NCBI RefSeq assembly: GCF_037325665.1
Contig: NC_090261.1
Span: 24,998,722-25,062,721, forward strand
Length of the DNA stretch: 64,000 nucleotides
Reading direction: 5' to 3'
From: Littorina saxatilis
Taxonomy: Eukaryota > Mollusca > Gastropoda > Littorinimorpha > Littorinidae
Every line of letters begins with the position of its first letter. The stretch's first letter is position 1. The position numbers and the translations under genes are program-made. This document shows positions 13,079-22,073 of this stretch, piece by piece. Under the pieces are notes generated by a model that saw nothing but the letters and a program-made list of their open reading frames with translations, was not told the origin of the DNA and searched no databases.

Positions 13079-16000
13079 GATTCAGAGTAAACTACTGGAC
13101 CGATCTTTATGAAATTTTTCATGAGAGTTCCTGGGTATGATATCCCCAGACTTTTTTTTTCAGTTTTTCGATAAATGTCTTTGATGACGTCATATCCGGC
13201 ATTTTGTAAAAGTTGAGGCGGCTCTGTCACACCCTCATTTTTCAATAAAATTGATTGAAATTTTGGCCAAGCAATTTTCGACGAAGGCCGGACTTTGGTA
13301 TTGCATTTCAGCTTGGAGGCTTAAAAATTAATTAATGACTTTGGTCATTAAAAATCTGAAAATTGTAATTAAAATTATTTTTTTATAAAACGATCCAAAA
13401 TTACGTTTATCGTATTCTTCATCATTTTCTGATTCCAAAAACATATAAATATGTTATATTCGGATTAAAAACAAGCTCTGAAAATTAAAAATATAAAAAT
13501 TATGATTAAAATAAAATTTCCGAAATCGATTTAAAAACAATTTCATCTTATTCCTTGTCCGTTCCTGATTCCAAAAACATATAGATATGATATGTTTGGA
13601 TTAAAAACACGTTCAGAGAGTTAAAAAGAATAGAGATATAGAAAAGCGTGCTATCCTCCTCAGCGCAACCGCTACCGCGCTTTTTCTGGATTGTTCTTCT
13701 TCTTATTCTGCGTTCGTGGGCTGAAACTCGCACGTACACTACGTGTTTTTTGCACGAGTGGAATTTTATGGACCGTTTTTACCCCGCCATTTAGGCAGCC
13801 ATACGCCGCTTTCGGGGAAAGCATGCTGGGTATTTTTGTGTTTCTATAACCCACCGAACTCTGACATGGATTACAGGATCTTTTACGTGCGCACTTGGTC
13901 TTGTGCTTGCGTGTACACACGGGGGTGTTCGGACACCGAGGAGAGTCTGCACACAAAGTTGACTCTGAGAAATAAATTTCTCGCCGAATGTGGGGACGAA
14001 CTCACGCTGACAGCGGCCAACTGGATACAAATCCAGCGCGCTACCGACTGAGCTATATCCCCGCCTTCTGGATTGTTAATTTCACTGCCTTTGCCACGAG
14101 CGGTGGACAGACGATGCTACAAGTGTACGGTCTTGCGGAAAAAATGCAATGTGTTCAGTTTCATTCTGTGAGTTCGACTGAGCTTGACTAAATGTTGTAT
14201 TTTCGCCTTACGCGACTTGTTTTTGGTTAAAAATTACTTGATTAACATAAACCAAATTTATTTCTAATTGTAAAAGGGATGAATATTAAGTCCTTCTCAC
14301 CTGATGTTTCTCATTGCACATCTTTAAAAGGGAGGATTAAGAAATTAAAGTGAAGCATCCTAATTTTTTTGTAAAGTCAGTTCAGTTTAAAGTAGATGTT
14401 GTCAAGAGGTATTTTGTGCTCTTTTTTCAAATAATTGAAACACAATCTTTTTTCATATTACTTGACATTTAGTTTAGTTCTTATTGATAGTTATTTTTAC
14501 CTTTTTTGATTTAAACTGACTGCAACTTAAAGACTCAGTTTATTTGTAAATAACATGTTATGCCATTGTACTTTTTTCAACAGTGTACTGAAGGGTAATA
14601 ATACTGATATGATTCAGATCATTAATCTTCAGACATGGGATTCTTCCGTAAAATTACGGAATTCCGTAAATTTTTAGGCTCCAGGGATCATTCTTGAGAT
14701 TCGTGCAAATCCGCTGAGAAAATGTTGGGGTATATGTAGGTATAGACCCAAGTTTTTCGGCCGGTCCGCTGATCGCGACGCTCCATTCCATACTATTCTT
14801 GAACGGTTGGTTCATAAAACGGTCAGACTGTTGCTGGTCGATCCGTATGGGAACGCGCTCTGTGTCTTTGTCTCCCACAGTCACCGTTTCAACGTAGCTA
14901 TCGGGGATTCAGTATAAGCATACCGTATGAGAATGATTCGGCGCCATTTTTACATCGCTTTGAGCCACTTGCCAAAATGATGAGGAAGCTAAAGCGAGAC
15001 GAAACCGTTCTATCCCGGGAAATTGACCAGCAGAAGTACAAGAAAAATCTCTGGAGATTCGACTGGCTCGATGAAGTTGTATCATTGAGCTGGAAATACG
15101 AGAAAGGCCAGAAGACACAAGACGTGAAACTGAAAGTTGGCGATGCTTTTGCTAAAATCAACTTGCCGGGAAAAGCTCAGTGCACTTTGTGCAACGATGT
15201 TAATGTTATCAACTACGGTTCCAATGGCCACTTGAAAAGCAACAAACACCTGACTATCCTGAAAACCCAGTCGTGTAATCAGTCACTGGGGTCGTTTGGC
15301 ACCGACAAGGTAAGAACATTGAAACCACACCGTCACACGCCACCACCCCCCCCCCCATCCCCGCCTCTCTCTCTCTCTCTCTCTCTCTCCCTCTCTCTTT
15401 CTCCTCCTTATTTTGAGTCTTAGCGTAAAATTAATTTGAGAAACATGGGAAGGAAGAGAAAAGGGGGGGGGGGCTATGAGTAAGCTGAAATATGCATTTC
15501 AGGGCCATTTTTGTGTGTCTAAAACACTAAAAACCTTCAGCTTCTGGGGGCTTCGCCCCCAGACCCCGACCAGGGGCGTTGCCCCTGGAACCTACTGGGG
15601 GCCTTCTGCGGCCCCCAGACCCCCACCTTTCCTTAATTATCACTTTTTCGGAATCCCATGTCTGAATTTTACACTTAAACACACAAACCATGAATTAAAT
15701 ATATATATTTTGAATAAACGATGTCATGTTATGTGAATGATTTTTGTTTTGTCTTTCTTGTGGATACTTGGTAAGAACGCATGGAAACAATCAACTTCAA
15801 GATTTTTATAAACAGCATGTTTTCAATGAATTTATATATAACTGAATATTGATTTGAAATGTGTTTGAAATCTTCATAACACTCTGTTTGATGCACGACC
15901 CTCTTTGGGAGTTTTGATTATTGCAGTACACTATTCTTACAAATTGCTGTGGCTTAATACTTTTGAGTGTTGTCCTGAAAAAAAATGACAGGAAGTTTGT

Positions 16001-19000
16001 TTTTGTTTTTACTTTTAAAATCCCTTGGGAGATTTTGCTGCCAAGTTCAGGATTTAAAATGCCGACTTTGTTTCTTTTCAGAGTTTTCCTTCCCTGGCTT
16101 CACCATCGATGCCACGAGAAGTATGGTGGCTATGCACGATGTATCCTTTTTGCCTGACCCAGTCTGGTTCTTTTGGCATAGACTTTCAGAGCCTATATGG
16201 TTCTTTTGGCATAGACTTCCAGAGCTTGTATGGTTTTTTTGGCATAGGCTTCCAGAGCTTGTATGGTTATATTGGCATAAACATCAAGAGTGTGTATGTT
16301 AATTTTGGCATAGACTGCCAGAACACACTGTTATACTGTCTAGATTCCCAGTGCAAAAAGCTGTTATAGACTGAATTTCTAATCTGAGATGTTGCAAATC
16401 TCTTGGTTACCAATGTTTGGGCCTATTGTAGATTAGATTTTCCTATATGGGAAGCTGGAAGATCGTAAAATTGTGGTTTAGCTATGGCCTAGAGTCCTAG
16501 AGTGTGTGTACTGTTATAGCCTAGATTTATACTGTGGTAAACTATTAGGGCATAGAATTCCCATTGTACGAGGCTATTTCAGTAACACTGTAGGAAGTTT
16601 GGGTGGCCTAGATGACCCGTGTTAAAGGCTGATGTGGCCAGGGGTGTCCAGTGTTGTTCCTTGACCGGGGCTCAGGGTGACCTGTCTGGCAAGCTGGGCT
16701 ATGATGAGTTCAAGGACTTGTGGGAAGACCTGCGCAAGTGGAAGGTAGGCTCTTGACACAGCTCATTGTTTTTGAACGGTTACGACTAGAAGCATTTCAG
16801 TGTTTCACTCTTTGTTTTTGTTCTTGATTTAATTAATTATTATTCTAGCAATTCTCTTGAAAACCACGTCATCTTTCTGTTACTGCTGAGTGTTTTTGTC
16901 AAATCCTGATCTGTTGTGAGAGACAAAACTTAAGGATTTCAAGTGTTCGAACAATTTCTTCGATGTTGGCATTGTTTTTCAAAATAACAATATATTCATA
17001 CCTCAGACTAATGTTGTAATTGCCTCAGCTGAAAGTAACCTTCCCCATATGAATACGTTTATGTCAGACTAAAACATTATTTTGTAAAATCAGTGCTTGT
17101 GTATAGGAAAATATCAGTGTGATGTATGAAGTTGTTGAGAGAAAAGGCTGCAAAAAAGCATGCTCTTAGTGTTTGCAAAACCATGGATGAGTCTGTGGTT
17201 TACAGGTTGAGTGGAGTACCTTTAAAGTCTGTTTGGTACAAGTTTCAAGACAGTATGTGCCTGTTTTACAGGATACTTGGTTTTCAGAAATTGATATAGA
17301 CTCCTACACAAACCAAGACTTTAGAAACTGATGAAATAGACTAATTTGATGTCAGCGAGTTTGATTATAAGTGTTTAATTTGTTAAGATTGTCTATGTAA
17401 TCTTTCAACAGGGAGTCTTCAAGGAATATGACCAGGACAGGAGTGGAGCCCTGAACTCCTATGAGCTGAGATCAGCCCTCAACAGTGTTGGTATGTGCTG
17501 CACAATATCAAGGAATTCATGTGGATCAGAAATTGTGTGTTTTGTAAACGATTCAAACACAACAGCACATCTTTCAGTGTAAAATTGCACCAGTTTTTTT
17601 TAAAAGAAATGTGCCATGGGTTCAAGGCACATTCACCCTACGACCTCCTATTGCAACTATCAGTGACTCTTTTAGGTGATAACTTGCATTCTCCCAGTAA
17701 GGTAATATATTGTACTTATATTGTACTACGTTGCAAGCCCCTGGAGCAATTTTTTGATTAGTGCTTTTGTGAACAAGAAACAATTAACAAGTGGCTCTAT
17801 CCCATCTCCCCCCCCTTTTCCCGTCGCGATATAACCTTTGTGGTTGAAAACGACGTTAAAACACCAAATAAAGAAAGAAAGAACTTAATGAAAATAAAAA
17901 AATATTTCCTCTCAGGATCCCCTTATGAGAGATGTGTGTGCCACAATGTCTTTAACATTGCGCCTTGGGCAGCATGACGCCGTCTTCCAGGTTGCTCTCA
18001 TTCTTTGTTTTCAGAAATAGGAAAGTATCAGCCTTTTATTGTTGTTACTCCTAGTTGTTACCAAGATACCTTACTGTTATAAAATATTTGCAGGTTTCCG
18101 TTTGAGCAACCGCACCTTGCAGTCCTTGGTGATGCGCTACAGCAACCGTGAGGGTCACATCAACTTCGGCGACTTCATCGTCTGTGCCGTCCGTCTTAAG
18201 ACCATGCTGAGTGAGTTGTGCCATTGGGGCGTTTCTCTCTCACTACTTTTTTTGTAAACCATGCAGGAGAGTTTAGCTAGCTTCACCAAGACCTTTTTGA
18301 CACAGAGGAATAATATAGTCTGAGTGTACCATTTTTTTGTGGACATTCTTAGCTGTTACTTTTTTAAAATTTGTTTTTTAATTTTTTTGTCAGGTGGGTT
18401 TTAGTTGTAGTTGGGTAAGATTGAGCGGTAGTTTTTATGGAATAAGAAGAATAAGGCGACTGTAGTCCTTTCTGGCATAATGAAAATATGATTATGATGT
18501 TGGAAATTGAGTGGAGGGGCGTGAACTCTAAGCTGTTGTGCAAAACAAAACTAAAAAACAACTGTCAACACAAGCATGTTTGCTTTGGTGACTTAACTAA
18601 TTCCCGCAGTGGGGCACTGCGGTTATGAAATTAAAGGCCCCTCCTGTTTTTGGAACCGCAGGAGCTTTCTAGTTTGCTGTTAGGTAGATTTTTGGTTCCT
18701 CTTTCCTGTCATGCTCTCTTTTTCTTCATGAATTCTTTTCCTTTTTCTGCCTTCTTGCTCATTCACCTGTATTTTTTCCAAAAATCTCTTCTCTTGCCGC
18801 TTGTCTCGCGATTCATGTATAGTTTAATCTGTTAGTGTTCTGATGTAAGTCCAGCAGTAGATAGGTTAAGCCTATTTTAACATACTGGAAACTGGTAATC
18901 TTCCAGTAGGTATTAATTTAGTTTTACTAAAGCCTGCTGGGACACAAGTAATGGGTTAGTGCATTTGTAAACAGGAATCGCTTGACAAGTGGCCCCCTTC

Positions 19001-19917
19001 ATCCCCCCCTTCCTCGTCCTGATATGGCTCTGCGTAGTCGGCTGGACGTTAAGCAACAAATAAACAAACAAACTTAACTAATGACCATTATGTTCACTTC
19101 ATACACGTTATATGCCTTATCAGTCTTGACAAAATGTTTTTGTTGAAATATTGCAATAACTGTGTGTGTGTGTGTGTTTTACTTGTGCATTAATACTTTG
19201 CCTGTTTTCTTGTAGCTTCTTTCCGTGGTGTGGATGTGGAGGGCCAGGGTATTGCTCCCTACGACATTGAAAGCGTAAGTTATCAGACCATCTCTCATTT
19301 TCTTAAGACCTCCCAATTTTTGAACACAAACCCCCCCCCCCCCTTTGAGACTTTTTTAATCTACCTCCATTTTATGACTCTTTTTTGACACCATTTTTTC
19401 TCAGATTTTGAGAAGTCTTAAAAGAGTCACTGTACATGTATTTCCCGTTCTTGTTTGATTTTTATACCATCATTCATAGCTAATACAATCAACGTAATGG
19501 AAGTTATGTCATTGTTGCAATGTATTACTAATAGAGCCATGGGATCATGCAAATTTAGAAAGTATTTTGGCACTATTCAAACACTAATTTGTCAATCAGA
19601 AGCGTAGAATTTACTCTGGTATTGATCACTTCAAAAAAGAATGTGAGCATAGATTTCATACCCTCCACGCACCTGTAATTATGACTGGTTTTGTCAGTTT
19701 TTAATCTATATTTGCACTCATTGGTTGCACATCCATCATATTCTTCGTTTTCCAATTTAATCAAAGACTGAACATCAGAGTTTGATTATTTGTTTTGTTT
19801 GTTTCAAGCTCCATTGAAAGGCAAACAAAAGAGGAAAGAAAGAAGAAGCTCCATTATTTAGCTGCTTTCATGTTCTTGTTTTGTGAACAGTTCATCCAGA
19901 CAACCATGTACTCATAG
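825..19917 (+). CDS. Calpain (classical, penta-EF-hand type), 3' part of gene
   Basis: Ten exons in one frame give 220 residues plus stop: 825-872, 4918-4935, 6224-6274, 9698-9833, 16082-16140, 16676-16744, 17412-17490, 18094-18210, 19216-19274, 19891-19917. All have AG/GT borders and compatible phases. Calpains are Ca2+-activated cytosolic cysteine proteases. What is visible is the acidic/proline linker and the complete penta-EF-hand (PEF) domain; the CysPc core and C2-like domain must lie left of the window. EF1 carries LAGEDMEIDAFELQ. EF2 (DGDLSGKLGYDE) and EF3 (DQDRSGALNSYE) are canonical 12-residue Ca2+ loops ending in Glu. EF4 (around YSNREGHINF) is degenerate, as usual in calpains. EF5, used for dimerisation, ends FIQTTMYS-stop. 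Introns are 0.4-6.2 kb and repeat-rich. The PEF assignment is near certain; the paralogue (CAPN1/2/9-like or CalpA/B-like) cannot be decided without the protease core. Confidence 0.93.
873..3937 (+). other. Calpain intron
   Basis: TG microsatellites at about 2265-2350 and 3001-3026. A GC-richer island at 2684-2796 could hide a further linker exon (see findings). No recognisable transposon before the SINE at 3949. Confidence 0.5.
3949..4313 (+). repeat. SINE-like element, family 1 (CCCCCGCGGG head)
   Basis: Begins with a ccccccgcgggttagggg block and ends gacgttaaacaccaaataaa plus (gaaa)n. Flanked by the 11-bp direct repeat attaatttatt at 3938-3948 and 4314-4324, a target-site duplication. Related copies occur at 48650 (full length), 17676-17880, 18884-19072, and as tail fragments near 47196 (minus) and 36120. 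The copy is in a calpain intron. Confidence 0.85.
4918..4935 (+). CDS. Calpain linker micro-exon (18 nt)
   Basis: Six codons (GTRRGR) between tctctttag and gtaagt, phase 0 at both ends. Reading it in any other phase brings a stop in the next exon, which supports the frame. Exons this small are often alternatively included. Confidence 0.5.
6224..6274 (+). CDS. Calpain acidic linker exon
   Basis: A 51-nt phase-0 exon between gttgaacag and gtagac encoding GLSEGEPDPEPDEGLPE. The Glu/Asp/Pro-rich composition matches the acidic segment just before the PEF domain of calpains. It joins in frame to ERRDPTDEE of the next exon. Confidence 0.75.
7010..8120 (-). repeat. Interspersed repeat of unknown class with internal duplication
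   Basis: Left edge carries GC-rich short hairpins (cccgcttcgccggg repeated); right edge is a CA run, (CAGA)n and actagtcgtatatatata. A stretch of about 140 bp occurs twice (7713-7850 and 7899-8030; shared ggttcagcgctgcgcgctga). A fragment of the same family, other orientation, lies at 56212-56335 (tacgacttgtgtctgtctg to ttcaaatttggtgg). Class not determined. Confidence 0.65.
9698..9833 (+). CDS. Calpain exon: PEF start and EF-hand 1
   Basis: 136 nt from gattgcag to gtgtgt. It encodes ERRDPTDEEQSQESSLKDNF followed by RRLAGEDMEIDAFELQEVLN, the signature EF1 segment of calpain large subunits. It ends in phase 1, and the split Glu codon is completed by the next exon. Confidence 0.95.
9834..12969 (+). 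other. Calpain intron 9834-16081, first part
   Basis: AT-rich, with a TG/CG-rich microsatellite at 10790-10850. No open frame with protein-like content and no defined transposon seen before 12970. Confidence 0.5.
12970..14222 (+). repeat. Interspersed repeat family 2 (TTTAGTCAAG), copy 1, split by a SINE
   Basis: Starts with the palindrome atttagtcaagttttgac and ends cgccttacgcgacttgt. The start and the sub-end share an inverted ACATTTAGTCAAG. A (TG)n run sits about 70 bp in. Copies 2 and 3 are at 37512-38340 and 41570-44583. The conserved layout suggests a non-autonomous DNA element, but no clear target duplication was found. A SINE interrupts this copy at 13696-14065. Confidence 0.8.
13696..14065 (-). 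repeat. tRNA-derived SINE inside repeat family 2
   Basis: On the minus strand it opens with GGGGATATAGCTCAGTCGGT (A box) and has a B-box-like GTGAGTTCG, then a body ending in a (GAA)-rich tail after aacgcagaat. The 12-bp duplication ttctggattgtt flanks it exactly (13684-13695 and 14066-14077), and removing it restores family-2 sequence. Confidence 0.9.
14630..15664 (+). mobile_element. TIR DNA transposon remnant with BED-finger exon
   Basis: 14-bp perfect terminal inverted repeats CAGACATGGGATTC (14630-14643) and its complement (15651-15664). Inside, an open frame from 14977 encodes about 110 residues (MMRKLKRDETVLSREID at the start) with a CTLC...HLKSNKHL zinc finger (Cys at about 68/71, His at about 85/91), as in the N-terminus of hAT/BED transposases. 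It ends at a donor-like gtaaga (15310). The catalytic part is absent, so it is a deletion derivative. GC-rich hairpins (gggggcttcgcccccag) follow at 15545-15620. Confidence 0.7.
15665..16081 (+). other. Calpain intron tail
   Basis: AT-rich intron ending in the pyrimidine tract tttgtttcttttcag before the EF1-EF2 exon. Nothing else seen. Confidence 0.6.
16082..16140 (+). CDS. Calpain exon: EF1-EF2 helix
   Basis: 59 nt encoding EFSFPGFTIDATRSMVAMHD. The GF-T-D-A-RSMVAM pattern is the conserved helix entering EF2 (compare GFSxDxCRSMVALMD in relatives). A 33-bp tandem repeat begins only about 20 nt after the donor gtatcc, which is a non-consensus donor. Confidence 0.93.
16163..16330 (+). repeat. 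33-bp minisatellite, about five copies
   Basis: Unit around tggttcttttggcatagact tccagagcttgta, repeated with increasing divergence to the right. It begins right after the donor of the EF1-EF2 calpain exon. The period (11 codons) leaves open frames in two phases, but the content is low-complexity. Confidence 0.85.
16676..16744 (+). CDS. Calpain exon: EF-hand 2
   Basis: 69 nt, 23 codons, phase 0 at both ends: Ca2+ loop DGDLSGKLGYDE (first D from the previous exon), then the FKDLWEDLRKWK helix that is diagnostic of calpain PEF domains. Donor gtaggc. Confidence 0.95.
17412..17490 (+). CDS. Calpain exon: EF-hand 3
   Basis: 79 nt encoding GVFKEYDQDRSGALNSYELR and SALNSV. The loop D-Q-D-R-S-G-A-L-N-S-Y-E has every canonical Ca2+ ligand position. 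It ends in phase 1 before gtatgt. Confidence 0.95.
17676..17880 (+). repeat. SINE family 1, 5'-truncated
   Basis: Matches the 3' half of the 3949 copy (aacttgcattctcccagtaa to accaaataaagaaagaaag). Lies in the calpain intron between EF3 and EF4. Confidence 0.8.
18094..18210 (+). CDS. Calpain exon: EF-hand 4
   Basis: 117 nt encoding GFRLSNRTLQSLVMRYSN and REGHINFGDFIVCAVRLKTML. The F-x-L-S-N-x-x-L-Q-x-L-x-x-R-Y and F-x-x-F-x-x-C-x-V-R-L-x-T-M patterns are typical of calpain EF4, whose loop does not bind Ca2+ canonically. Donor gtgagt. Confidence 0.95.
18884..19072 (+). repeat. SINE family 1, divergent copy
   Basis: Degraded relative: tggaaactggtaatcttcca, then tgacaagtggcccccttcat and a tail gacgttaagcaacaaataaa with (caaa)n. 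Older than the 3949 and 48650 copies, judged by divergence. Confidence 0.6.
19216..19274 (+). CDS. Calpain exon: EF-hand 5 (first part)
   Basis: 59 nt between ttcttgtag and gtaagt encoding TSFRGVDVEGQGIAPYDIES, the EF5 region used for PEF dimerisation. Confidence 0.93.
19891..19917 (+). CDS. Calpain terminal exon with stop
   Basis: Eight codons FIQTTMYS then TAG, after acceptor tgtgaacag. Calpain C-termini end in a short hydrophobic segment of this kind (compare WLQLTMYS-like ends). The 3' UTR follows directly. Confidence 0.93.
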   Translation, partial: FIQTTMYS

Positions 19918-20946
19918 ACTGAGGGTCTGTGACGGACGGGGTTGACACCAAGGTTTCAAGTCAGCATGATTTTGAGAAAAACAGCCGAAACTTAATGACA
20001 TCAGCAACCACACCGTTGAACTGCACGACAACCTACCTCCCAGCAATGTTCGTTGAAAGGAAATATTGCAGTCGGGAGGATACTGTTTTGTTTTGTGTTT
20101 CATTTTTGGTTCTTTTGTAACCTACTTGAACAAAACTTGAGTTTTGACAAAGACAGTGAATTTCTTGCCTATCTACACGCAAAGAGGAGTTTATGTGTTG
20201 TGACTCATGTAAGGAATGTTAGATAGACTAGTGTTTTAACGTTTCTCGCAGTAAGTTATGTTTAATACATGTTTGTTTTTGCTTTATGTGTATTCTTTAT
20301 TGTTAGCAGATGATAAGGATTTGAGTGATGCAAGTGGAGAGAAGGGTAATGGATGAAAAGCAACATCAGTACAAAAAATGCCAAGCAAATTTGTTGTCAA
20401 CTCGCAGTATTAGCAGTAAAGCTACTTAACTTATGACCTTTGTAGCTTTTTTTTTCTGGAAATCTCATTTTTAAATATATTATGAACATACTTTTCCTAT
20501 TTGTCAAGCTGGACATTTACGGATCGAATGATTCATTTAGTCAGCGTTTGACATTCACAGCTGCTCACTCAGATTTTTTACAATTATTATTGTGGATGTA
20601 CATGTATAATTACATTTTTGCAAGTAGGATGTGTAATGCTTGCATTTTCTTGTCTATGTATGCAGATCTAATTTACATGTGGCTGATATGTGCTAACACT
20701 GCCTGACTGTTGGTGATAACGTTATTTCTGTGAGCATGCATTCTTGTCAAAACTCTTTGTGATCATTCTGCCAGTCTTTCACTCTGAACTTATTTGGGAC
20801 AGCTGGGGTTAGGAGATGCAGTTCCTTCGAGCAGATTCACATTAGTTTTGATGAACATGTGATTATGAACTATCATGGTTTTCTGTTCAATTTACTTCAT
20901 GTTTTTAGTGCAAGTGCACTGCTGTATGAAATGCAAAAGGTGACTA

Positions 20947-20952
20947 AATAAA
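20947..20952 (+). promoter_or_regulatory. Candidate proximal poly(A) signal, calpain
   Basis: AATAAA 1.03 kb after the calpain stop, inside AT-rich sequence. A second signal lies at 22068, so two 3' UTR lengths are possible. Confidence 0.4.
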
Positions 20953-22067
20953 GTGATACACAGACTGTACTTGCATTCTTCCTTTTCACCTTGGAGTTCG
21001 AAACTAAATGAAAACTGTACATGAAAAAAAATTGTTTTTGCTTTTGAAGAAATGTTTTAGGTAGACTCAACCCTCGTTGTCTAAATTTAAGGCTGTTGAC
21101 ATTGTGTACAGTATATTTCACATGTAAAATGTAGCCTATGCACTCATACAAGTTTCTCTTTTTTCATTGCTATTTTTTTCAAGTTAAATTTTTTAATTTT
21201 TTGCTTTGTTTTCTTTGCGCTAAGAGGATTATCTGCTGATAGGGGCTCCAAGAAGAATGGTGCTGCTGCATATCTGATTTGCTTGTTCATGCTTCCAGTT
21301 TTGATACATGCAATGGTTTACATGGGGCCTCAGGGAATACTAGTGTAATAGAGGTCAGTGTGTTAGCATGCCAGTGACCTACCCTGAAGTCATCATCACT
21401 TAATTTGTGTTTTTCATCTTCAAGCTTTTTTAAACAATCAGCTGCAGTTTGAATTAAGTTTTACACTCTTGCACACAGCAAGGCTATTATGGACATATCC
21501 AGCTGCAGTGTTTTGTTGGATTTAGTAATGGCTGTTCACAGTAACCAGTCAATACGTTTTTGGTTTTTTTCTGTATCGCGTCGGACAATTTTACCTGTAT
21601 CGTTTTGTTCAACTTCAGCTTCTAATTTCATCATAAGGAAAATCAAACGGTATTTTATGCTCGTGTATATTTTGTGTTAACATTGTAACTAAAACCACAA
21701 GTGGGTTAATGCAATGACTGTAACAAGTGATGCTATAAAGGGTAGTCTTGTGACTCGCCCCATGTAGAAATGGGCAATGCCAAGAGACTATTGTACGTTT
21801 AGAGGTGACCTTTGTAGTGCTAACTTTGCCCCATACTAATCTTCCTTACCTCGAGTACTCTGCCCAGATATTTCTGCCTTAAAGTAAGGCAGCCAATTGT
21901 CTTTGTTACAATAATCACATATTTACCATGTAGTTTGTAGTTAGTTGTTGCTTTTTTTATTTTTTTTTTTAACTAACCTTATCGTTTTTGTTTACTCGTG
22001 ATATTTTTTTTTGTATTTGCTTTTGCAAAGTTTCATCCCTGTTTGATATTTGTTCTTCAAAATAAGT

Positions 22068-22073
22068 AATAAA
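22068..22073 (+). promoter_or_regulatory. Candidate distal poly(A) signal, calpain
   Basis: AATAAA followed by a T/G-rich stretch and a short TG run at 22121-22138, which resembles a downstream GU-rich element. It would give a 3' UTR of about 2.1 kb. Confidence 0.5.

Noticed and set aside
14977-15423. 148-codon frame as a host gene
   Set aside because: The BED-type finger and surrounding TIRs point to a transposon; the C-terminal end is microsatellite translation past a splice donor.
15985-16369. Frames with WFFWHRLPEL or GSFGIDFQSLY repeats as a repeat protein
   Set aside because: Explained by the 33-bp minisatellite next to a calpain donor.
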